From UBA4416 sp040387475 (GTDB lineage: Bacteria; Bacteroidota; Bacteroidia; B-17B0; Aurantibacillaceae): a DNA stretch of 64,000 bases. Made by a program: the position numbers and the translations under genes. Under the pieces are notes generated by a model. It did no database searches and was not told the DNA's origin. It saw only the letters and a list, made by a program, of their open reading frames with translations. The stretch covers positions 1 to 64,000 of the forward strand of contig JAZKDT010000055.1 in NCBI GenBank assembly GCA_040387475.1. The letters run 5' to 3'. Positions 27,073 through 35,140 of the stretch are shown here, piece by piece (within the stretch, counting starts at the first letter, position 1; every line of letters starts with the position of its first letter).

Positions 27073-27126
27073 ATTTTGATTTATAAAGTATTGAAGATGA
27101 AAGTAAAACTTAAAATCTTTTCGCTA

Positions 27127-27160
27127 AAATTTTGTTTTACCAAAATTTGATTTACATTTG
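27127..27160 (+). promoter_or_regulatory. Histidine operon promoter with inverted repeat at -33
   Basis: TACATTTG (27153-27160) is a perfect match to the Bacteroidota -7 element. A TTTG at 27131-27134 lies about 18 bp upstream, as a -33 element should. That -33 lies in the left arm of AAATTTTG-N6-CAAAATTT (27127-27148), a perfect inverted repeat that could bind a repressor. The predicted transcript start is at about 27165-27168, at or just before the leader peptide ATG, so the leader mRNA would be nearly leaderless. Confidence 0.65.
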
Positions 27161-27167
27161 TCGCACA

Positions 27168-27227
27168 ATGTTACAAACAACCCACATGCATCATTTCCAT
27201 TTCTTACCATTAGGTAGGCTGGGATGA
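27168..27227 (+). CDS. hisL: Histidine operon leader peptide
   Basis: A 19-codon reading frame, MLQTTHMHHFHFLPLGRLG, with four His among seven consecutive codons (CAC ATG CAT CAT TTC CAT at 27183-27200). It is placed directly after the his promoter and before the attenuator. Leader peptides of this kind let ribosomes sense charged tRNA-His: stalling at the His run changes the folding of the downstream RNA. The His run ends two codons before the 1:2 hairpin, the right distance for a stalled ribosome to melt it. Confidence 0.85.
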   Translation: MLQTTHMHHFHFLPLGRLG

Positions 27228-27301
27228 TATGGTGTTTAGAGAACTCAAAAATAGCTAAACTATATATTTAACAAGGCTTACCAATCGGTAAGCCTTTTTT
27301 T
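27203..27301 (+). promoter_or_regulatory. Histidine operon transcription attenuator
   Basis: Four pairing regions can be read. Region 1 CTTACC (27203-27208) pairs with region 2 GGTAGG (27213-27218) around ATTA. Region 2 GGTAGGCT (27213-27220) can instead pair with region 3 GGCTTACC (27275-27282), eight pairs with two G-U. Region 3, as AAGGCTTACC (27273-27282), pairs perfectly with region 4 GGTAAGCCTT (27287-27296), followed by seven Ts (27295-27301): the terminator. A ribosome stalled on His codons would free region 2 and prevent termination. One that reaches the stop codon (27225-27227) would cover region 2 and allow it. Confidence 0.87.
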
Positions 27302-27335
27302 ATTGCCGAATTTTTCATCTACAAAAATCAAACAC

Positions 27336-28196
27336 ATGCAAAACAAATTAAAAATAGCCATACAAAAATCAGGTCGCCTTAGTGAGAACTCCCTTAAACT
27401 TTTAAAAGAATGCGGGATAGATATCGATAATGGTTTAAACAAACTAAAAACAGAAGCTTCCAACTTCCCTATTGAAGTCTTTTTTTTAAGAGACGATGAT
27501 ATTCCGCAATACGTAGAAGATGGGGTGGCAGACATAGGCATTGTTGGAGAAAATGTATTGTTGGAGAAAAATAAAAATCTAAAAGTGATAGATACGCTAG
27601 GCTTTGGAAAATGTCGTTTATCCCTGGCTATTCCTAAAGAACAAAACTACAAGTCTATCAAAGATTTAAATGGAAAACGGATAGCCACCACCTATTCTAC
27701 TATTTTAACGAAGTATTTAAAAACTCAAAACGTAAAAGCTGAGATTCACGAAATCAGCGGCTCTGTTGAAATTGCTCCCGGCATCGGCTTGGCAGATGCT
27801 ATTTGCGACCTGGTTAGTTCAGGCAGCACTTTATTTACGAATGGACTGAAGGAAGTTGAGATCATTTTAAGATCGGAAGCGGTTTTAGTAGCTAATAAAA
27901 AATTAGGCAAAGAACAAAACATTATTTTGGAAAAGTTATTATTCAGAATAAAAGCTGTTCGGAAAGCAAAGAATAACAAATATATTTTGCTAAATGCTCC
28001 GAACAACAAACTAAGCGCAATTTGCAATATACTACCCGGAATGAAAAGTCCAACTATTTTACCATTGGCAAATAAAGGCTGGAGCTCGATTCATTCTGTT
28101 GTAGAAGAAAATCAATTTTGGGAAATTATTGAGAAGTTAAAAACAGAAGGTGCCCAAGGAATACTGGTTGTACCAATAGAAAAAATGATAATCTAA
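27336..28196 (+). CDS. hisG: ATP phosphoribosyltransferase, long form
   Basis: First enzyme of histidine synthesis (ATP + PRPP to phosphoribosyl-ATP), normally inhibited by histidine. At 286 aa it is the long, hexameric form with a C-terminal regulatory domain (TILPLANKGWSSIHSVVEE region). The substrate-binding half shows IAIQKSGRLSENS, DIGIVGENVL and the PRPP loop EISGSVEIAPGIGLADAI. I take ATG 27336 (MQNKLKIAIQKSG); the upstream TTG start would lie in the terminator T tract. Confidence 0.95.
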   Translation: MQNKLKIAIQKSGRLSENSLKLLKECGIDIDNGLNKLKTEASNFPIEVFFLRDDDIPQYVEDGVADIGIVGENVLLEKNKNLKVIDTLGFGKCRLSLAIPKEQNYKSIKDLNGKRIATTYSTILTKYLKTQNVKAEIHEISGSVEIAPGIGLADAICDLVSSGSTLFTNGLKEVEIILRSEAVLVANKKLGKEQNIILEKLLFRIKAVRKAKNNKYILLNAPNNKLSAICNILPGMKSPTILPLANKGWSSIHSVVEENQFWEIIEKLKTEGAQGILVVPIEKMII

Positions 28197-28254
28197 ATTG
28201 CTGCCAGCCAAAGCAGACTCGCAGCACGATAATATAATACCTGAAAATAAGAAC

Positions 28255-29538
28255 ATGAAACTCATTAAATACCCAAATAAAAGTACGTGGAAAGCTCTTT
28301 TAAAACGCCCGACTATAGAAAACAGTTTACTGGAAATTACTGTCCGGAATATTTTGATCGATATCCAACTGAACGGACAACCCGCTGTACGAAAATATAC
28401 ACTGCAATTTGATAAAGTTGATCTCCAAAATATTTCAGTGAGTGACGAGGAATTTTCAGCCGCACAACAATCTATTCCTAAAGCCCTAAAAAGAGCTATT
28501 CAACTTGCAAAAAATAATATAGAAACATTTCACATTTCCCAAAAAGAGGAATTTAAGATCATTGAAACCATGCCTGGCGTAACATGCTGGCGAAGGTCAG
28601 TTCCTATTGAAAAGGTAGGTCTGTATGTTCCAGGCGGAACAGCGCCATTATTCTCCACTATATTAATGTTAGGAGTTCCAGCAAAATTAGCAGGTTGTTC
28701 ACAAATTATTTTGTGCACCCCACCGGAGTCAAATGGTAATATAAACCCTGCCATTTTATATACTGCGCAACTGGTTGGTATTAACAAAGTATATAAAATT
28801 GGCGGTGTACAGGCCATCGGCGCTATGGCCTATGGTACTGAGGCTGTTCCGCAGGTTTATAAAATAGTGGGGCCGGGAAATCAGTATGTAACCTGTGCCA
28901 AACAATTGATAAACAAACAAGGCACTTCCATTGATATGCCTGCCGGGCCGTCTGAACTGGCTGTGATTACCGATAAAAATTGCGTTCCGGAATTCGTAGC
29001 GGCTGATCTGTTGTCGCAGGCGGAACACGGTTCAGACTCACAGGTTATACTGGTGTCGGATAATGAAAGTGTTATAAATGCTGTTCTGCAGGAAATAGAA
29101 AAACAATTAGCGATCTTGCCAAGAAAAGATATTGCAGCTCAGGCCTTGAACAATAGTAAAGCCATTTTGGTAAAAACTATTGAAGAAGCGATTGATTTAG
29201 TAAATGAATATGCGCCCGAACATTTGATCATTGCCTGCCATAACAACGAAGATTTAGCCAACCTTGTGGCAAATGCAGGTTCAGTATTCCTGGGTAACTA
29301 TTCCTGCGAAAGTGCAGGAGACTATGCTTCCGGAACCAATCATACACTTCCAACCAATGGAAATGCAAAAGCATATAGTGGCGTTAGCTTGGACAGCTTT
29401 GTCAAAAAAATAACATACCAAAAAATAACTAAAGAAGGTATAAACAATATTGGTCCCGCTATCGAACTGATGGCTGAAGCCGAAGGATTACAAGGTCACA
29501 AAAATGCAGTTACACTTAGAATCAAAAATAGAAGATGA
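28255..29538 (+). CDS. hisD: Histidinol dehydrogenase
   Basis: Final two oxidations, L-histidinol to L-histidine with NAD, zinc-dependent. The 427 aa include YVPGGTAPLFSTILMLGVPA, KIGGVQAIGAMAYGT, VDKIVGPGN-type KIVGPGNQYV, DMPAGPSELAV, and the catalytic ADLLSQAEHGSDSQ and APEHLI segments. ATG 28255 (MKLIKYPNK) is chosen; the upstream in-frame TTG gives a non-homologous 19-residue extension. The 58-nt gap after hisG is the longest at this end of the operon. Confidence 0.95.
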   Translation: MKLIKYPNKSTWKALLKRPTIENSLLEITVRNILIDIQLNGQPAVRKYTLQFDKVDLQNISVSDEEFSAAQQSIPKALKRAIQLAKNNIETFHISQKEEFKIIETMPGVTCWRRSVPIEKVGLYVPGGTAPLFSTILMLGVPAKLAGCSQIILCTPPESNGNINPAILYTAQLVGINKVYKIGGVQAIGAMAYGTEAVPQVYKIVGPGNQYVTCAKQLINKQGTSIDMPAGPSELAVITDKNCVPEFVAADLLSQAEHGSDSQVILVSDNESVINAVLQEIEKQLAILPRKDIAAQALNNSKAILVKTIEEAIDLVNEYAPEHLIIACHNNEDLANLVANAGSVFLGNYSCESAGDYASGTNHTLPTNGNAKAYSGVSLDSFVKKITYQKITKEGINNIGPAIELMAEAEGLQGHKNAVTLRIKNRR

Positions 29539-30590
29539 GTTTCAATTTAGAAAACATAACCCGTCAAAATATAAAAAGCTTAGCAGCCTACTCATCCGCG
29601 CGCGATGAGTACAAAGGCGATGAGGGCACTTTTTTGGATGCCAATGAAAATACGTATGGCTCGCCATTACCTGTGAACTATAATCGATATCCTGACCCTT
29701 TGCAATCATTGGTAAAGGCGAAGATCAGTACATTAAAAAATATACCCGTTGATCATATTTTTTTAGGAAATGGGAGCGACGAAGCCATTGACATTTTATT
29801 TCGTGCTTTCTGCGATCCCGGAAAAGACACTGTAATTATTTGTCCACCAACATACGGCATGTATGAAGTGTCGGCCAATATCAACAATATTCGGGTTTAC
29901 AAAGTGCCTTTATCCAACGATAGATTTCAATTAGATGTACCATCCGTTTTAAACTCCATAACCGAAAACACCAAACTTATATTCATCTGCTGCCCTAATA
30001 ACCCAACAGGCAATGGGGTGAAATGGGTGGATATTCATACAATTCTGAATTCGTTTAATGGCATTGTGGTGGTTGATGAAGCCTATATAGATTTTGCGAG
30101 TTACGGAAGTTTAATTCCTAAACTAAATAACTATAAAAACCTGGTGATTCTTCAAACATTTTCTAAAGGCTGGGGGTTGGCGGGTTTAAGAGTGGGGATG
30201 GCATTTGCTTCTGCAGAGATCATAGTTCTCTTTAACAAGATTAAACCGCCCTATAATATCAATGCCGTTTCTCAGCAATTACTTTTAGAAGCATTGTCTA
30301 ATAGAGACCAGGTAGAAGAATGGGTAAAGGAAATTATCTCGGAACGACAAAACATAAGCCAGGAACTTAGCAAACTATCATTGGTTGAAAAAGTTTATCC
30401 CAGCGAATCTAACTTCATTTTAGTAAAAACACAAAACGCAAAAAAGATATACGACTTCCTCATCACTCAAAAAATTATTGTCCGCGACAGGAGTAATGTT
30501 GCCTTATGTGACAACTGTTTAAGAATCACAATTGGAACACAAAAAGAAAACCTACAACTTATTAATGCCTTAAAACAATGTAACTCATGA
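29535..30590 (+). CDS. hisC: Histidinol-phosphate aminotransferase
   Basis: PLP class II-fold aminotransferase (imidazole-acetol phosphate + Glu to histidinol phosphate), 351 aa. It has LDANENTYGSP, FLGNGSDEAIDILFRAF, CCPNNPTGNG, VVDEAYIDF, and the PLP lysine in TFSKGWGLAGLRVGMAF. It overlaps hisD by four bases (ATGA), indicating coupled translation. Confidence 0.95.
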   Translation: MSFNLENITRQNIKSLAAYSSARDEYKGDEGTFLDANENTYGSPLPVNYNRYPDPLQSLVKAKISTLKNIPVDHIFLGNGSDEAIDILFRAFCDPGKDTVIICPPTYGMYEVSANINNIRVYKVPLSNDRFQLDVPSVLNSITENTKLIFICCPNNPTGNGVKWVDIHTILNSFNGIVVVDEAYIDFASYGSLIPKLNNYKNLVILQTFSKGWGLAGLRVGMAFASAEIIVLFNKIKPPYNINAVSQQLLLEALSNRDQVEEWVKEIISERQNISQELSKLSLVEKVYPSESNFILVKTQNAKKIYDFLITQKIIVRDRSNVALCDNCLRITIGTQKENLQLINALKQCNS

Positions 30591-31696
30591 AGAAAGTATT
30601 ATTTATAGACCGTGACGGAACGTTAATCTGGGAGCCACCAACCGATTTTCAGATCGATAGTTTTGAAAAATTCAGGTTTCTACCGGGCGTTATCACCTGG
30701 CTGGGGAAAATAGTTCGGGAGTTGGACTATGAATTGGTATTGGTAACCAACCAGGACGGATTGGGAACCGAAGCTTTTCCGGAAAGTACATTCTGGCCGG
30801 TTCATCATCTCATGATAAACATTTTAGCTAGCGAAGGGATAACCTTTTCGGAACAATGTATTGACCGTACATTTGAAAAAGATAATCTTCCCACACGCAA
30901 ACCAAATACAGGCATGCTCACTAAATACCTGCAAGGTGATTATGATCTCGCAAATTCTTTTGTTATTGGCGACCGCATAACAGATGTTAAACTCGCAGAG
31001 AATTTAGGAACAAAAGCTATATTCATTAAAAACTACGATAAACCTGATGGCTATGAAGCTGACATTCAATTAAGCGCAAATAATTGGGAAGAAATATATA
31101 ATTACCTGAAATTGCCTGAAAGAAGGGTAAAACAAATCCGTAAAACAAGAGAAACGGATATTAGCATTGAGCTTAATTTAGATGGTACAGGCCACTCAAA
31201 CATTTCAACCGGACTTGCGTTTTTTGACCACATGTTAGAGCAAATTGCCAAACACGGAAATGTTGATCTGAGTATAAACACTAAAGGCGATCTGAATATT
31301 GATGAACACCATACTATTGAAGATACAGCTATTACATTAGGTGAAGCATTTTTAAAAGCATTAGGAGATAAGCGCGGCATTGAACGTTATGGTTTTACCT
31401 TGCCCATGGACGATTGTTTAGCGCAAGTTGCCCTGGATTTTGGCGGGAGGAACTGGATAGTGTGGGACGCAGAATTTCAGCGCGAAAAAATTGGTGATAT
31501 GCCAACAGAATTGTTTTATCACTTTTTTAAATCGTTTAGTGATGCAGCTAAATGCAATTTAAACATTAAAGTAGAAGGCCAGAATGAACACCACAAAATT
31601 GAATCCGTTTTTAAAGCTTTTGCCAAAGCAATCAAACAAGCTGCAAAAAGAGATCCAGATAACATGAACTTACCCAGTACTAAAGGAATATTGTAA
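30587..31696 (+). CDS. hisB: Bifunctional histidinol-phosphatase/imidazoleglycerol-phosphate dehydratase
   Basis: Fusion of two non-consecutive steps, 369 aa. Residues about 1-165 are a HAD-type phosphatase (nucleophile in FIDRDGTLIWEPP, then VTNQDGLGT and VIGDRITDVKLAENLG). Residues about 178-369 are the dehydratase, with the metal-binding histidines in FFDHMLEQIAKHG, DEHHTIEDT and EHHKIESVFKAFA. This architecture is known from Enterobacteria and many Bacteroidota. ATGA overlap with hisC. Confidence 0.95.
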   Translation: MKKVLFIDRDGTLIWEPPTDFQIDSFEKFRFLPGVITWLGKIVRELDYELVLVTNQDGLGTEAFPESTFWPVHHLMINILASEGITFSEQCIDRTFEKDNLPTRKPNTGMLTKYLQGDYDLANSFVIGDRITDVKLAENLGTKAIFIKNYDKPDGYEADIQLSANNWEEIYNYLKLPERRVKQIRKTRETDISIELNLDGTGHSNISTGLAFFDHMLEQIAKHGNVDLSINTKGDLNIDEHHTIEDTAITLGEAFLKALGDKRGIERYGFTLPMDDCLAQVALDFGGRNWIVWDAEFQREKIGDMPTELFYHFFKSFSDAAKCNLNIKVEGQNEHHKIESVFKAFAKAIKQAAKRDPDNMNLPSTKGIL

Positions 31697-31707
31697 TAAA
31701 AAAACGT

Positions 31708-31727
31708 GTCGGTTCGAGCGAAGTCGG
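31708..31727. repeat. Fragment of a dispersed TTCGAGCGAAGT-type repeat
   Basis: GTCGGTTCGAGCGAAGTCGG lies in the 41-nt hisB-hisH gap. Its core TTCGAGCGAAGT also occurs in the longer element at 63553-63659. Short repeats with this core are common between genes in Bacteroidota. Confidence 0.5.
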
Positions 31728-31737
31728 AAACAAACCA

Positions 31738-32319
31738 ATGAAAGCATCCATAATAAAATATAACGCAGGAAATGTACAATCGGTTTTATTTGCTTTAGAG
31801 CGAATTGGAATTAATGCAATTGTCACTGATGACTTTGATCTTTTAAGATCTTCTGATAAAATTATTTTACCCGGCGTTGGCGAAGCAAGTTCAGCAATGA
31901 ACTACTTGAAAGAAAAGAAATTAGATCAATTAATTATTTCCTTAACACAACCTGTTTTGGGAATTTGCCTGGGAATGCAATTGATGTGTCAATACTCTGA
32001 AGAAGGGAACACCAACTGCCTTGGAATATTTGATAATAAGGTCCGGCGTTTTTCTAAAGGTGTTAAGGCCCCCAAAATGGGCTGGAACACTATTTATGAT
32101 CTGAAAACCGATTTATATAAACATGTACAGGAAAATGAGTACATGTATTTTGTACATAGTTATTATGCAGCATTGGGCGAGTATACCATCGCTACAGCAA
32201 ACTATGAGATAGAATACAGTGCGTCACTCCAAAAAAACAATTTTTACGGAACCCAGTTTCACCCTGAAAAATCGGGCGACGCCGGACAACGTATATTGGA
32301 AAATTTTATAAAACTATAA
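31738..32319 (+). CDS. hisH: Imidazole glycerol phosphate synthase, glutaminase subunit
   Basis: Class I glutamine amidotransferase, 193 aa, supplying ammonia to HisF. The catalytic Cys lies in VLGICLGMQLMCQ and the His/Glu pair in TQFHPEKSGDAGQ. MGWN (KAPKMGWNTI) and EYMYFVHSYY are also typical. It is the only his gene preceded by a gap with a repeat fragment. hisA starts three bases after its stop. Confidence 0.95.
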   Translation: MKASIIKYNAGNVQSVLFALERIGINAIVTDDFDLLRSSDKIILPGVGEASSAMNYLKEKKLDQLIISLTQPVLGICLGMQLMCQYSEEGNTNCLGIFDNKVRRFSKGVKAPKMGWNTIYDLKTDLYKHVQENEYMYFVHSYYAALGEYTIATANYEIEYSASLQKNNFYGTQFHPEKSGDAGQRILENFIKL

Positions 32320-32321
32320 AC

Positions 32322-33044
32322 ATGGAACTTATTCCGGCAATAGATATCATAGACGGCAAATGTGTACGTTTAACACAGGGAGATTATGCACAAAAAACAA
32401 TTTATAATGAAGATCCCCTGGACGTTGCTTTGTCATTTGAAGATATCGGCATTAGGCGGCTCCATTTGGTTGACCTTGATGGAGCAAAAGCCGGCAAAAT
32501 TAAAAACTATAAAGTTTTGGAAAAGATCGCCCTAAAAACAAAATTGAGTATTGATTTTGGAGGAGGCATCAAAACAGACGACGACATAGAAACCGTTTTT
32601 AACTATGGTGCTGATATGGCAACTATTGGAAGCATAGCAGTTAAAAATAAGGAGCTATTATTCTCTTGGATAAAAACATACGGTGCTAATAAAATATTTT
32701 TAGGCGCTGATGTGAAAAACGAAAAAATTGCGATTGGCGGTTGGCTCGAAACAACTCATATATCTGTGTTTGACTTCCTGGAAGATCATATGAAAGAAGG
32801 AATTCAACAGGTTTTTTGCACAGATATCTCCAAAGATGGTTTATTGAAAGGACCATCCTTTTACTTGTATAAAAACATCCTCCTAAAATTTCCTTCAATA
32901 AACTTAACTGCCAGTGGTGGTATTTCAAACTTAAGCGATCTGGGAGTCTTGAAACAAATAGGCTGCTCAGGAGCAATTGTAGGAAAAGCCATTTATGAAA
33001 ACAGGATCACTCTAAACGAAATAAAACAATTTATAACATGTTAA
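32322..33044 (+). CDS. hisA: ProFAR isomerase (phosphoribosylformimino-AICAR-P isomerase)
   Basis: TIM-barrel isomerase, 240 aa. The catalytic Asp lies in ELIPAIDIIDGKCVRL, the second acidic residue in CTDISKDGLLKGP. The phosphate-binding loops are DFGGGIKTDDD and ASGGISNLSDL. It overlaps hisF by seven bases. Confidence 0.95.
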   Translation: MELIPAIDIIDGKCVRLTQGDYAQKTIYNEDPLDVALSFEDIGIRRLHLVDLDGAKAGKIKNYKVLEKIALKTKLSIDFGGGIKTDDDIETVFNYGADMATIGSIAVKNKELLFSWIKTYGANKIFLGADVKNEKIAIGGWLETTHISVFDFLEDHMKEGIQQVFCTDISKDGLLKGPSFYLYKNILLKFPSINLTASGGISNLSDLGVLKQIGCSGAIVGKAIYENRITLNEIKQFITC

Positions 33045-33793
33045 CCAAACGCATTATTCCCTGTCTTGACATCAAAGATGGAAGAACGGTAAAAGGAATC
33101 AACTTTGAGAATATCAGAGATGCCGGAGATCCCGTGGAACTTGCCATTGAATACGCTAAACAAGGAGCTGATGAATTGGTGTTTTTAGATATTACAGCAA
33201 CAAATGAAAACCGAAAAACGCTTTTAGAATTAGTGACCCGCATTGCAAAACACATTAGTATCCCTTTTACAGTTGGCGGTGGTATAAGTTCTATTGAAGA
33301 TGTTTCGGTATTATTACATGCGGGCGCCGATAAAATATCTGTTAACTCATCTGCCATCAAAAACCCGAAATTGATTAAGGATCTTGCGATGCGTTTTGGC
33401 AGCCAATGTGTGGTTGTTGCCATCGATACAAAATTTGAAATCAGTGACTGGCAGGTTTATAGCAACGGGGGTAAAATAAAAACAACACTAAGAACGGTTG
33501 ATTGGGCTAACCAAATAGTTTCGATGGGTGCAGGTGAAATATTACTAACCTCCATGAATAACGACGGAACAAAAAATGGCTTTGCCAATGATATTACCAA
33601 ACAAGTTTCGGAAATGGTTAGCATTCCTGTGATTGCAAGCGGCGGCGCAGGAACCAAAGAACACTTTAAAGAAGTGTTTGAAAATGGAAAAGCAGATGCA
33701 GCGTTAGCAGCAAGCGTGTTTCACTATAATGAAATATCAATCCCTGATTTAAAAGGATATTTAAAAAATAATAATATAGAGATTAGATTATGA
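33038..33793 (+). CDS. hisF: Imidazole glycerol phosphate synthase, cyclase subunit
   Basis: TIM-barrel partner of HisH, 251 aa, producing imidazoleglycerol phosphate and AICAR. Catalytic Asp in IIPCLDIKDGRTVKG and in TSMNNDGTKNGF. Phosphate loops are TVGGGISSIEDV and IASGGAGTKEHF. Overlaps hisA and hisIE at its two ends. Confidence 0.96.
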   Translation: MLTKRIIPCLDIKDGRTVKGINFENIRDAGDPVELAIEYAKQGADELVFLDITATNENRKTLLELVTRIAKHISIPFTVGGGISSIEDVSVLLHAGADKISVNSSAIKNPKLIKDLAMRFGSQCVVVAIDTKFEISDWQVYSNGGKIKTTLRTVDWANQIVSMGAGEILLTSMNNDGTKNGFANDITKQVSEMVSIPVIASGGAGTKEHFKEVFENGKADAALAASVFHYNEISIPDLKGYLKNNNIEIRL

Positions 33794-34383
33794 AACCAGA
33801 CTTTGCAAAATCAAGCGACGGCTTAATACCCGTTATCATACAAGATAGCATTACTAATAGTGTGTTAATGCTTGGCTATATGAATTCCACCGCCTTTGAA
33901 AAAACAAAGCTTGAAAAGCGGGTGACCTTTTTTTCACGCTCAAAAAAACGATTGTGGACCAAGGGGGAAGAAAGTGGAAATTTTTTAAACGTTAACGCCA
34001 TTTTATTGGATTGTGATAACGATACGATTCTCATAAAAGCAAGTCCCATCGGCGCAACCTGCCACACGGGGTCTGACACCTGCTTTAATGAACCCAATAT
34101 CCCGACAGAGTTTTTGACGCAACTGGAAGCCCTTATTCGCGATCGAAAAAACAATCCTTCCAATTCTTCCTACACCTCATCTCTGTTTGCCAAAGGCATT
34201 AATAAAATTGCTCAAAAAGTAGGTGAAGAAGCGATTGAATTAGTGATTGAAGCGAAAGACGACAATGGTGAATTATTTAAAAGCGAAGCGGCAGATCTTC
34301 TTTTCCACTACCTGATTTTGTTACACGCAAAAGACTACAGTCTAAAAGATATTATCAGTGTTTTAAAAAAAAGGACTAAGTAA
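33790..34383 (+). CDS. hisI: Bifunctional phosphoribosyl-AMP cyclohydrolase/phosphoribosyl-ATP pyrophosphatase
   Basis: HisIE fusion of 197 aa catalysing steps 2 and 3. The N-terminal HisI domain has the zinc/Mg residues in DCDNDTILIKASPIGATCHTG and DTCFNE (Cys-rich). The C-terminal HisE domain (about 105-197) is an all-alpha MazG-like pyrophosphatase with KVGEEAIELVIEAKDD and SEAADLLFHYLILL. Last his gene; ATGA overlap with hisF. Confidence 0.95.
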   Translation: MKPDFAKSSDGLIPVIIQDSITNSVLMLGYMNSTAFEKTKLEKRVTFFSRSKKRLWTKGEESGNFLNVNAILLDCDNDTILIKASPIGATCHTGSDTCFNEPNIPTEFLTQLEALIRDRKNNPSNSSYTSSLFAKGINKIAQKVGEEAIELVIEAKDDNGELFKSEAADLLFHYLILLHAKDYSLKDIISVLKKRTK

Positions 34384-34417
34384 ATCCGTTCCTGGAAGTA
34401 AATCGTAAATTAGTTAT

Positions 34418-35092
34418 ATGAAAATTATAGCCATTATTCTCTCTTTAGTAATCATGTTTCTTCCCGATAAACAAGAACAAAAAAAGCCACTTAAATATAT
34501 CGCCTTTGGTGACTCTTACACCATTTGCACAGGAACCAACACTGATAGCGAACATTGGCCCAATATACTGGCTAAACATTTAAAGGATGCTGGCATTCCA
34601 ACTGAACTAACCTTTAACCCTTCCCGTAATGGTTTTAGCACACAAAATCTCATTAATAATGAACTTCCTTTACTTAAAACAAATGCCATCGATTTTGCCA
34701 CGCTATTAATTGGGGTGAATGATTGGGTGAGGCAAACAGATGCTGAAACGTATCACAAGAACCTAAATTATATCATTGATGAAATACAAAAAAAGTTAAG
34801 CAACAAAAAACATTTGATATTAATCACTATTCCTGATTTTGGCGTAACTCCCCAGGGAGCAGGCTACGGAAGCGGGCGGGATATTTCAAAAGGCATTAGT
34901 GAATTTAACGACATTATTAAATCTGAGGCCAAAAAAAGAGGATTGGTTTGTGTGGATATCTTTGCTATTTCTCAACAAATGAAGGGCAATAGCCAACTTG
35001 TATCGCCTGACGGATTGCATCCATCGGCGAAAGAATATGCGATTTGGGAAAGCTTAATCTTTCCGGAAGTCAGGAAACTTTTAGCTAACTAA
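34418..35092 (+). CDS. SGNH/GDSL-family hydrolase
   Basis: A 224-aa esterase-type hydrolase with a hydrophobic N-terminal segment, probably exported or membrane-anchored. Block I FGDSYT contains the nucleophile S33. Block III is IGVNDW, and block V DGLHPSAKEY carries the catalytic His and Asp. Substrates of this family range from lipids to acetylated glycans; none can be inferred here. It lies 34 bp after hisI with no visible terminator, so it may receive his-operon read-through. Confidence 0.82.
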   Translation: MKIIAIILSLVIMFLPDKQEQKKPLKYIAFGDSYTICTGTNTDSEHWPNILAKHLKDAGIPTELTFNPSRNGFSTQNLINNELPLLKTNAIDFATLLIGVNDWVRQTDAETYHKNLNYIIDEIQKKLSNKKHLILITIPDFGVTPQGAGYGSGRDISKGISEFNDIIKSEAKKRGLVCVDIFAISQQMKGNSQLVSPDGLHPSAKEYAIWESLIFPEVRKLLAN

Positions 35093-35140
35093 TTCAGAGT
35101 TAACATCTTTCTTATCAGGAAATTTATTACTTTAGTCTGA

